64,000 nucleotides of DNA from Ophthalmolycus amberensis (taxonomy: Eukaryota > Chordata > Actinopteri > Perciformes > Zoarcidae), in the NCBI GenBank assembly GCA_024529925.1, contig JAFEUB010001120.1:1731501-1795500 (forward strand), given 5' to 3'. The notes under the pieces were generated by a model. It ran no database searches. It saw only the letters and a program-made list of their open reading frames with translations, and was not told the DNA's origin. Each line of letters begins with the position of its first letter. The first letter of the stretch is position 1. This document shows, in pieces, positions 23,436 to 35,800 of the stretch. Position numbers and translations under genes: made by a program.

Positions 23436-26400
23436 CTGTTAGGGAGGGGAGGCAGAAGCCACCATCAGAACAATGACAAACCTTTGTTTCATTCAAAAGA
23501 AGAAATAAATCAGAGGTACAGTTTGGGTTTGTAAGGTTTACTGAAGTCGAGCAGATTTCTTCGTCTCTCCTCAACTTGTTCACTTTCCTCTCCCTGCATT
23601 AAGAGCTTCTAATCCCCCTAAAAGAGTGTCTACAGCAGAGTTTAAATGTCCTCTTACCCTCTAAATGCTGTTTCCACCCTGCTTCTATTACAATGGACAG
23701 GGAAACACTGAATGCTACAGCTGTTTTAGCAATTTCTACTCTGAATATAGTCAGGTTTAAACATCGATGCATTGATTGGTTGATTGACAGAAAAACGACT
23801 GACAGCTATTTCGATAATCGATTTTTCATTATTATTTTAGACAAAAATGCTGAATATTTCCTCGTTGTACCCTCTAAGCTGTGAGTATTTGCTGCTTTTC
23901 TTTGTTTGATGTGATAGTAAACTGAATATTTTAGGTGTTCATAGGACAAAACAAGACATTTAAAGACTTTTTAGAATGGACATTTTTCCATATAATAATC
24001 CAGAAATAATCCTTACTTGCTGCCCTAATACAGATTATATTATACATGGCTTCAACACATACAGTAGCTGTGTTTGTCCCCAATGTAAAAGCACCACAAG
24101 ATTGAATAGCAATAGAGGGTATATGAGGTTAGAAAAAAGATAAATAGCCATGCAATTGTTTTTAAGAATTGGGTTTCCATTGTGGTACTGGTTTGTCCGC
24201 CTTGTCAGATCCTTTCTTCCAGAGCTAAATGTCAGGTCGCTCTTCAATCTGTCATAGCTGTATTTCTACAACCGTCTTGTTTTTCTGCCCAGCGCCCTAC
24301 ACTGCATCTCCCTTTGGAGGTTTGATAAAACTGTGTATATTCTGCGACGGATGACCCCATAGATGTGACATTTCTGCTAACAAGCCGCCGTTCCCCTCCT
24401 CCTCTGTAATTTGTGCCAAACGACAAACTGCACAGCTGCATGTTTCGAAAATGGCAAAGCGGTCAGAGCCAAAACGGAGGGAAGCCGGGACTCCGTTAAC
24501 AACTGTTTGCACTCAGTATTGACTCCATTATTTAAAAAAGAAGAAGAAAAAAAGTCCATTACTTCTGTGGGAAAGCATGTGTTACCTGAAGTGTGTGAGG
24601 TGTCTCTGGATGTCCATGTCAAGGATCGGGGTCGGTCTGGAGGAGCCCAGAGGAGAGCGGTCTTGGCTCAATAAGTCCTGGAACTCCTTACAGATTTGCC
24701 TGATGGACAGATGGAGGGAGGGAATGAGGGTTGACCATCTGTCTCCAACACAACCGTTACAATTTGTCTTTTTTAGGTTTTTCCCCCCTCCTTGCACCCA
24801 TCCTCATCATTTTCATCAAATCCCACCCAGCAAACAATTGAAGAAACACCACATGCAGGAGCGAGACAAGTTCGATGTCAATCCAAAAATGAGCAAAAAA
24901 CACTTGATACACAACGTGATACCGAAAATTCTGCAAGCGTGGAGTCAAAGTTGGTTTTTCAGCATCGGTCTAGGCTGTCTTTTGGGATCAAACTTGAGAA
25001 GAAAGAGTGGGAGCCTCAGCACATCCAGTACTCAGTGTGCAGTAGTGCTAGTAATAATGTACTGTAAATGCTGCTCATACTGTTATACAAACACAAGTAC
25101 TATTGTGATTACAATATCTTTCAATTCAAATACAGATACTCTGTGCATGAACAGGGTAGTTGGGATCAGGAGGGAACACCCTCTCCCTGCTGTGCATGGC
25201 GGTTATTTTTTCATATACTGTCCTTCTTGTTAACCAAACCTTCTCTAAACCTTGATTACATTTTCTCTATTGTCTGACTCTCACATAGCCAATGAAACCA
25301 CTAGATTTCTTGTGGTTTAACATGTTGGTTCAAGCACTTTTTTATAAATGTTTTCCCTCAAGATAGGCGGTTAGTAGTAGCGTGACTATAAAGTGGCTGT
25401 AAATGAGAAAATAAGGTGATAAGTGAAAGAAAAATTGGTTCTAAAAATGATCCATTTTTCTTGACCTGTGTTGTTTTATTTGTGTGTGTGTGTGTGTGAA
25501 CGCATTCTCACTTTGTAGCCAGGACCATTTTCTTGCGTGCGCTGGTTTCTTTCGGCTCGCTGTGCTGCCTCGCCAAATGTTCCCCCACTGCCTTGCTGGG
25601 GAACTCTGTCTCGCAGGTGTAGCCGAAGTCCCTCGCCAGGTGGAGCGCCTCACCTGAGCACGCAACCAGGGGAAAGACCTGATGAAACGAGCGCTACGAG
25701 GATGGAATGCCTAAAACTGCAATATATCTGAAGGTATATGACCAAAATGTTGTGCAAAATCTTCTCGGACAACAGTCCCTTACCTTCCACCAGGGAGGTG
25801 AGCAGTGTGACGTTGGCAGCTTTCCTCCGTCCTGCCGGCAGGTTGAGGCCTAGACGGTCTAACTTCTCCCGAAGACACCGGCCTCCGTTCTTAGACTTCG
25901 CTCTGCGGAAAAGTTAAACAGCTTCTTAAGTCACATCTTCCACATCATCACACTATGTCATTGTATAAGACACAAAATGTCATCATCTTCATCATTCATC
26001 GCCCGATCTTTAATATTGAACCAAAATACAAATAAAACCATCTGGCCTCCTTCTTCTACAAAACAACGTGTGCTTAATTAAGTCTTGAAAGTACGAATGG
26101 AAGAATATAGATTTGCTTTGATTTGCCAAAGGCGTGAAATTAAGCATAGAATCAAAGAATATACAATTAAAACATGTCAACTCGTAATATATTAAATATG
26201 CTTTCTTGACGCATAGATATGGTTGCATGTCCCCTCGAGTTTCGTCTGTCATTGTTTGAGCATTTCTCTCTTTCCGTTTTGGACAGCAGAGGAACAATGG
26301 TCCCTGTCATTCCTTCTTCTTTTCATGTGAGATTTTAAAACCATCCGTGCTTACTTTCTATTATTATTCCAATTACGCTCCCAAAAGATCCTTTTGGGAT

Positions 26401-29400
26401 ATTTTGATTGAAATTACTGAGGGTTTTCATTCTGGAAAAAAAGTGCCTTCACACTTTCACTTGAGATGAACTTCTGAACACTGATTGTGATTTTGGCTTT
26501 GATACACGCATACATGTTGTCATCTGTGAGAATAATATCCGTATGTGATTTGTTCTACTCCAGATGAGGATCAACACCTCTATTTGCACGTGTTTTTAAT
26601 ATTATTTTTTACTTTGTTGATGCCTCATCTTGTAGGACTGGCCATATTCATCTCTCCTCTTCCTCCCTTCCCTTTCGCTCCGCCTCATCAATAATACAGC
26701 GCTGGCAACTCTTGCTTTCCTCTGGTTCCTCTGATCCTGGCATTCTTTGGCCCGGGTCTTGCCTCCCTCTGGCTCCCTGGGCATGGCGGCGCGTGCAGCC
26801 CCGGCCCTCGTTCGCCTACAATAGTCTTTGTGGGCGCTGCTGTATATCCTCTGTTTCATCTGAGGGCTACAAAGACTCAGGCAGCGCTCTCCAATGTTCA
26901 CCAGCCAGATTTACGCTTTAAAAAAAACGTGTTCTCAAGCCTCAAAAATCCATCTCTGTCACACTCTATACTTCAATTTTAATTTGTTACAGGATATACA
27001 GGGGGTGGACAAAATAAAGGAAACGTTTTTTGATGATCTAATACAATCCAAAAGAACAGCCCCGCAGTCCGAGTTGCTGATTTATGAGGGCTATAGATTT
27101 TGTGTTGTTGCATTGTTTTACCTCGCTTTCACTACTACACTTAAACAACCCAGCTGCTGCAAGATGAACTACATATTTTTGCAGTTTTGTGTCCTATATA
27201 AATACTTTTTTTCATCAAACAATCAAGACATAAGGATCGTGAATCAGTGGATGTATTAGGAGAAACTTTAGGTCTGAGAAGACTGCTAATGGAGTTACTA
27301 TAAACATTTTCTTCAAAGCTGTCAGCAACTAAAGTTCTCTGCAACAACAAGACGCGTTGGTTCTATAACGAGCCAAAATGTACCATGTCAGCAGTAACAA
27401 CTCAACTAAAAGAGTAAGTCAACAAATCAGTGCACCCTCTTGAATCGTCGACATTTAGATCCATTGGAGAACCCTTGTCCTGCACCGCCATGCACCCTGT
27501 GTGTGTTTGTACTGACCTGCGCAGTATGCCGCCCAGTAGGGAGGCGTTGAGGCACTCTGGTGGGGACAGTCTTCTTTTCACCTCGGCGATGGTGACTTTG
27601 TACTTGGAGGTGGAGCTGAGCAGCGACAGTCGGCCCGGTACCGAGCAGAACAGATCTGTGGGATTCACCACGCATGTCCCCCCTGCACACAAACACAGCA
27701 CACTTGTTACAACAGCTGGCCCAAAAAAAATGGTTGTTGTTGTGCGCTCCTCACCAGTTGAGACACTGGTTACGGTTGTATGCTCACTTATCAAACTTGA
27801 TATTTTTATATTAAGCGCCTTAGATTTGTCACACTCAGTTCTATTTACACAAATTAAAGATGAAGTGTGATCTGATTTCTGTCGCTAAAAATACACAAAT
27901 CCCCAAAATGTCACCTTTTCTTGAACTAAGAATAACAGCTCACCCAAATCATTTTATTAAACAAAGTGTGTCATAGAACAGTAAATAACCAGTTCCCGGT
28001 CACAGCGGTTTGCTTTGGTGGTTGGCATGGAGCTGTGCTGTGAGCATAACTGGCTGTGTGTCATTTGAACAAACAAACACAGTGTTTCAAGTCATATAGG
28101 AGTGAATGCATAATTGGCAAAGTATTTCTCTAATGATGCTGTGTGTCAACAGACGAACCAACATGACGCTGAAATAATGCAGCGCAACCACGGAACCACC
28201 GAGACAAAGAAGTGTGGAGAAATCCAGCAGATTTCAAACATTTTGCTCCTTTAAGTTGGATGAACGCTTATTATAGATTAATGGAGAATTGTACTTTGTA
28301 TCTATTGTACTTCTGTGTACTTCTGCAGGGTCTAATGATGGCTCACAACATCATTTAACAGCAATGCTGACCCACCGTTTGGCACAATTTACAGTGTATT
28401 GATAATTGTTTGTTTTGACAGCACACTGATTATAATACAACAAACGTTTGTGTTATTTTGGGAAAGCCCCTATGTGGCCACAAGCTTGCATATTTAAGGG
28501 GGTTAGGTTCATCATTGGATTATGCCACGAACAACCTTCTCTGCTTAATAATGATTTAAAAGTACATCAGAATAAAGATAATATGTGAACAACCAAGATC
28601 TACTTCTTCTGGATGTTCAGTTCCACTGATTTGAACATGCACACAGGACATTAACCCAAACTTCTCTCAGCGCACTAACTAACTGCCTCAACACGTATAT
28701 AACAGCGGTTATAATCTGAAGATTTACAGTTGAACATTTATTTTCCAATTTGATTAGATACTAATCAAACGTGTCAACAAAACAAGGATATTCAGTGAAG
28801 ATAAAACATATTAACAACACTAATAATACTGATAATAATCAGCCTTGTGACATCCAGACAAGAAGCAAAACACAGTGCGAAGCCAAAAGCACTGACGAAT
28901 ATTATGGGGCCTCCTTTAATCTGAGGGATATCTCATTTTGTAATGAATTCTGCAAGTAATGAGAGGATGCGTTATATATATTTTTCACTTCAAAAGCCTT
29001 TTCCTTTATTGTTGGTGTGGTTGCTTTTAGGTCTGTACCGAATGTGTCCAATACAAATCTATTTAGACCTTGAAAAGCCTTGACTCATAGAAAATACATG
29101 TACATTATATTCCGACAGGGAACTAATGCATACAAGTATAAATGGTGTTATTCACAGTGAATGGAAATGTTAGGATTGTTAGAAAGTCTGTACAGGAAAA
29201 ATGTTCAACATACTGTAACTAACTACTTTCCACGTGTCTTACAACACCAAAATCCTTTAGAAAACTTAAAAATGTTTTTATATCTACTACTTTTCTTTTG
29301 TCCTTCACACATATTAAGGATGCAGCCTATTTTGATATCTTACACATCATCAAAGTCTCGTCTTTTCATGATCTTAGAAATCCACCCAGCTTTGTGACGA

Positions 29401-30665
29401 TACATTTTTCAGATAATCCAATGGATCAGTGATGATGGAGTATGTATTTTAAGATGTAGGATAATTATTTCAAAGAGCAAATAATCATTTAGTTTATATG
29501 AAACAAATTGAATGTACTTTTTTCCCTGGAAGTCTGGTACATCATTCTTCACGGTGCAGCTAACATAATATATCTTTAAATATTGTTTTTTAAATCAAAA
29601 CTTAATCCAGAAAAGATTGTGTAGTAAATACACTCAGTCCATAAAAATACATAGGATCAAGTATCTCCAATCACCACTGGTGAGATCAATGTGTTTTGCT
29701 TTGCACTTCAGCTTTGCACGATAGTTAAATATGACATTTTTCACTATGTACATATATTTATATTCCAGCTCAATATTTGACTGTAAGACAAGTCTGCTGT
29801 AATCTTTCATGAGAATTTCCATAATCACCTTCCACCAAGCTGATCTCATTGTGTACCCCTGGAATGTGTGCGTTGTGAGGGCTCGTTCACATTATTAATT
29901 GCGTCTGAATCAGTGTTGCTGCATCCTCCTGGAATACATCGACTGCTCTGAGCAGGCCTGTTATTATGAAACTTTCACTATAAGGTCCCAAGCAGCTGAA
30001 ACGCAAGGTTTCTGTCTGATGTACCGTAGGCTATATTCTATTATTCATCTGGCTCATTATCAAATCCAACAGCAGGGCGTGTCGCTTTGTTATTAGGTCG
30101 TGCTGGATATGATGGAATGAAGAAAAAGGATGCCATTTAGGCCGAGCAGAACAACGCTGCAGGCGAAGGTTGGCCCGCACACGCCAATCTTTTTGGGGGC
30201 AATGTGGACAATTTAGGCCACCGACTATCCGCCTTAAATATATGAGCAACTGTAGCCTATATATTTGCTCTAAGAATCCATTATTCACAACAGCAGAAAT
30301 GTGTTAGTTCCCTGATCATTTCCATCCATCTGGCCGCAGGAAGGAAGCTTAAAAAAAAAAAAAAAAACGTGTCAGCCAGCTTCAGCACCGCGCACAGCGG
30401 ATTTCCACCTTTCATTTCAGCACCTGGACAGCGACCTCGTGCCCACGGCGCAACTGTGACATCATAATGGTGTGGTAACAAAAGCCTGTTGTAGTCCGGG
30501 CTACTCCGGCGGGCAGCACTTTGTGCGAGGCAGGATGGGACTTGTATTTCACTCAGGCTGTCAAAAAATGGACGATTGCAGGTCGAGGGAATCCATTGAT
30601 GCTATATTGGTTAAGGAACTCCTGTGTGTGTGCGTGTGTGTGCGCGTGTGTGTGCGCACGCGTGT

Positions 30666-30712
<47 letters not shown>

Positions 30713-32772
30713 GTCCGGCTCGTCTGCGTCTGTATGTGACACAAACACTGCAGACCTGTCTGTCAGACTCACGCGCTCTGACAGGGGCGCGCGTCTCTGA
30801 AAGCCGCGGGTTCACATCATATTAATTCCCCTAAAAATGTTTTGATTCAAAGTAGTTTGTATTTTATGTTGCCAAGGGCAATCGAAAAAGAGCTATTGCC
30901 GGAAGTGCAGTCAGTGGAGCGCGCGGGCCCAGAGGCGATAACGGTATTTAAGCAACGGAGAGTAGCCTCGGGCTGCGGCGCGAGCGGCGGGCGGGATCAC
31001 ACGCGGAATCAAGCGCCTTTTACGAGTTTGCCACGAAAATTAAAGTAAAAGAGACACGGGCCAAATAGTCATTCTCCTCATATTTTAACAACAATGTTTA
31101 CGGCTCAAATAAAAGCCCGCCAATGTCTTGACAGAATAGAGAAGGGGGCGCGTGCACGGGGCTACAGTGGCGGGGGCGCGCGTCTGACAGATCAGCTTGA
31201 TCTTGAGAGGCTGCTGTTATAAGAGCTCCACTGGAAAGGGGGATCGCAGGGTGATTAAAAACACAGACGACTCCTCCTAAGTAGGATCCGCGTTTCTTGA
31301 GTGATTTTCTTTTGAAAAAGGTTATGTGAATATTCATGCCGCCAAAGCCGCAGTCAGAAAGAACAACATTAATATGATCTCGGCTGAATCCGGGGCCCCG
31401 CTCGGCATTAGCATATCAAAGCGTCCGCCCGAGGCGAGAGAAGCTATCGATACGGGAGCGGGAGGTAAAGCAAAGATTATTGGTTGTGATGGTTGCAGCG
31501 GCTGAGCTCAGGGCCAAATACGGCGCACCATTAACCGAAAGTGATAGCGAAGGGATTCCCGGGTCAATCCGAGAGAAAAGCCCCAACACATAGGCAGAGC
31601 TGATGAAAAATTAAACCCGAGACACAGCCTTCCTGTCTGTATGGAAAAAAATAAATAAAAGAAAAACAGGCTTTGATGGACCTAAAGCAGATCCACGGCG
31701 GGTTTAAAACCCAGACTCATGAGGAAAGTGGCTGATCATATGTTGATGTCCGAGAGCCCACTTCCACATTTGACCCCTGAACAGTGAAACTGAGCCGCCT
31801 TCACCTTAAAGGCTATGCTACTGTCTCTGATTAAACAACAAACAAGTCACTGCACCAGAGAGATTGAATTATTCCTAATCTGGGATACATAACAGTTCAT
31901 AGATAAACACAACACCAAAATAATTAAATTAAATAGAATTTGCCTAGAAACGCGTAATACTGAGCAGCTTAATGGACATTATATCCTCCATTGTTCCAAG
32001 TCGTTTTCCAAAATATATTAACGATATTTTATGTTATGTCAAACTGAATTGGATTAATTTATTGACAATATATACATTACAGACCTATACTTTAATTTGC
32101 AGGTGATTCGTTTGTTTAATTAAGCCCCACAGCCTTTAGTGTTTTTTTTGTCTCCAAAATTACGCAGAGGCTATACTAAAAAATAAAAGTTGTAGCATAA
32201 ATATTCCTTGAATCAGTGTTTGCTATATAATTGTATTACAGGCGAGAGATAATATCAGGATAGCAATGTTGGGGAATTATGATGAATTTGTGATGTTAAA
32301 ATATGCATGAATATTATTTTAAAATAGTGTTTATTTAAAGAAACAAAAAGCAAGCCGCCAGTCTTCACTGTTAAAATGTAGCCCACATGTTTGACTTCAA
32401 ACACCAAGTGTCTGTTGTAACTATAATATATCAAATTCACATCTGAACGGTTATACACTATCAAACTAGTGCCATGTTAATTTATGACTTTATTGACATT
32501 TAAATTTCCTAGAAAGAACAACTGGCAAAGACAGAGGGACTGGTAAAAAAACAACAACCCCGGTACAGGTATTGAGTGACAGTCCATTTCATACTGGAAA
32601 TGGGAAGCACCGTCTCTGCCCGTGTACAGTGTGTTAGTGTTTAAATAGGCGACGAGACGGGGCCCCGCTCCTGTTGTAACATGTTGACAGCAGACAAGAG
32701 AGCAGCGTTCCGCCCTGTTTGTCTGTCTGCTCGCTGTCGAGTCGCTGAGCGTTCACGGCCCTCCGGTGCAAC

Positions 32773-32809
<37 letters not shown>

Positions 32810-35800
32810 CGGGGGCCCTTACCTCTCCGGATGACGCCCCCTTGGCCGTTCAGCACGAGCCCACACTGCGCTTCCACGGAGCCCTGTGGAGACACGCGCT
32901 CATTAGCACGAGCAGGCATGGTGAAATCACTTCACCCAGATTTCACACATGCTGCAGCACAGTTTACCCGCGCTGTCAGGAACATCTGGAATTAACTGAC
33001 GCTTCTTTTCTTTTCTGGGAGCTTTACTTTATGGACATCCATTTACCATCACACAGAAAACATTCTCTTAGAATAAATCTTAGAAATGAAACTAAGACCA
33101 TAATAATGCAATGCAAAACAAACCCTCTATATGTAAACATACATTTTATGACACTGTTGCTGATCTGGAGCACTCCATGTTACTAAATGTTTTTTTAGGC
33201 ACCATGCATGTGTCCTGTAAATCCTATAGATTAGTGGACCCTTACCATTTCATTTGTGTCCACTGACTGATTAATTGACCCAATGTGCTTTAACTTAAAT
33301 GATTGTATAAGCAACATTTTTGTGGAGCAGAATACATTTTTTTAAATTTAGTACAACCGTATTATATGACCCCTGAGATGTACTTGGCGGACCCTTTGGG
33401 GGTCTTCACATATAGGACCAAAGGCCACCGTAAGGTTTTGCAATAATAAGTTAAACACTATACATTTAGCTTCTGACCAGCAGTCTGAACAACATTCTAG
33501 TGGTGGAAGCCTTTTTGCTAGAAAGTGTATACGTCACTTAGCAGTCTTTGAGTACAAATTGAGGGCACATTAAAATAAAGGATGCAGCTCACGGCTCACC
33601 CAGAAACGAGCTTAATTTGAAAGGCTCCAGGCTATAAACGCGAGGACAGCACAGCTCGTCCAGACTGAGAAATGAGCACAAGTGTCCAGAGTTTGTTGAA
33701 AGCCACCAACCTGTTGGGGAATCACTCTGCATAACACACACAAACACACACACACACACACACACAAACACGCAGCCTATATGGCCTATATGCATGGAAC
33801 CTGTTACCGCCGCCATTTTGGTCCATATCAGACTCGCGTGCTATCTACAATGTCATCACGAAAAGGAGAACACGCGCTTTTTATTCAGAAAAACTCTTAA
33901 TCCCCCGTGCGAGCCTCGAGGCCTGGCCCACGCAGAAACCACGATTAAAATAAACTGGGAGAAAGGAGCGTGTTGTAGTTCTTTCTTAACCAGCTCCTGC
34001 TCTGTTTCTTTTCTTCTATTCCGAAGCTAAAGTGATTATAAAATCAATATACAAAACGCAGAGGTCTTGCATGAATTAGCTTAGTGACGGGGGAAAGGTG
34101 TGGCAGCTGCTTTTGTTCAGCATGAAAATCTCTTTAACGCGCTCAAAGATGCGACCGGGCTGCACGAGACCATAGGCGCATCTGTTCCGTTCATACATCC
34201 GCCGCGTGCAAGCTCAGGTTCACGGGACGTTTCTTTCTTTTTCTCAATAGAGGGTCAAACCTGTGCTCTTTTCAAGTGCCAGCAGCTTAAGATAAATATA
34301 GTATTTGCCTTAACAATGATCCACTATGAGCTTTTGGGTTTGAAAAATTATATAAAATAAAATAGAATCAATAGAATCAAAAATAATAAGGCAACATCAC
34401 ATACTATAATTTAGTAGTTTTAGACTATACTGTAATGCAACAATAAATGTTAATACATTTAATATTGTTGTAATTATCACCGAATTCAAATTAATAGACT
34501 CAAACAATCGTATAAAATATTCCATGATGACAGAAATAGCAATAGAATTAATAAAAACCATGCAAACACAAATTTAATTTCAGAAATAAGCTTCTGTGAT
34601 ATTTAGGTACAGTTCATGTAATATATATATATTTTCTATTTAATGCATCATCAACCTCAGGCTATAGGCTGCTGCCACACCCTTTAAACTAAGCAAAACA
34701 AATTAATTCAAAGAAAAGTAAAGTAAAATAATTACTGTCATGCAATATAATAACTATAGGCTATTGTTTATCGGCATTACATTAGTATAGTTGTTATTAT
34801 TATTGATGTTATTTAAACATATAGTGTAAACATTAGGATACTTTCAGCGTATGTAGCGTAGTGACTTCTAAAATTGTCGATAAAAGCGACGCTTTTATCG
34901 AGCTGAACTTCGAGTGGGTTGGTAAACACTTAACGCGACTGAAATGATGTGTCGCGGTGTTAAATTGTGTTTAACTAGAGACGTGTGTTAAGCAGCTCAG
35001 ATGTCGCTGCATAAGCAACAAAGTTGATTGACGTTAAGTCGGTAATTGGATAAACTACGGTGCTTTATGGTGCTCGAGCTGGGCATTGTGCCCTGAACCC
35101 CCGATCCGTTAATCCGCCCTTTACCGGAGAATAGAGCAACCAGCGGCTTTTCTTTGCCTCAACAGACAGCCGGACACACACACTCACTCACACACACACT
35201 CTCACACAGAAGAACCGTGCGAATCCGTTTTCATCTAGACCATTTCTTTACATCGAAAAGAATTATGTAAAATATGGGTCACGTGTGTTTCTGGGAAAAT
35301 AAAGGGCGGATTTCACAATAGGATTGTATAGACTGCCAGTCAATTAACCTTTAGAAACAAGGCCTTGCCTTTCAGAGGCACGGCGCCGGGTGGACTTGAC
35401 ATTTACTCAAGCCTGTTGTACAGTCACGTTTGGTGTGGCAACAAAATCACCTCGAGACCGATATCAATATTATTTACTCCTAATAGGACAGCCGGGGTGG
35501 CTGGGGATAACCTACAGGCCAAATGTGATGCAGCCTCGTCGGTGTCATAGACAGCAGACAGATGAAGCAGACAGGCAGACAGACAGACATCTGGCGCTGT
35601 CTTTCTGTTCAATATTTTGGAAATGCTGTGTTGCTGGTACAATAGGGGGAAGAAGGGGGGGGGGGGGTTCAATAGTAGGCCGGTGGGGCAGGGATACTGA
35701 TCCTGGCAGCTAGAGTCTGCATTATGATCATATCTGAATAAACCAGAAACATGAAGCCATAAGTGAAGGTAAAATAAATGTACAATAAGGTGTTGTATCT

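Larger units (their letters stand above)
23436..25511 (-). other. tfap2d introns 6 and 7 (exon 7 lies between)
   Basis: Intron 7 is 23436-24585 and intron 6 is 24700-25511. Both are AT-rich without a recognised element, except (GT)n at 25481-25499 near the exon 6 donor. Confidence 0.8.
27683..32822 (-). other. tfap2d intron 3, with a low-repeat candidate regulatory block
   Basis: The largest tfap2d intron (5.1 kb). Positions 27.7-30.4 kb are AT-rich. A GT-rich microsatellite lies at 30622-30712. Positions 30.8-31.75 kb are GC-balanced, free of simple repeats and look selected (see findings). Positions 31.8-32.6 kb are AT-rich again. No coding exon was seen. Confidence 0.7.
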
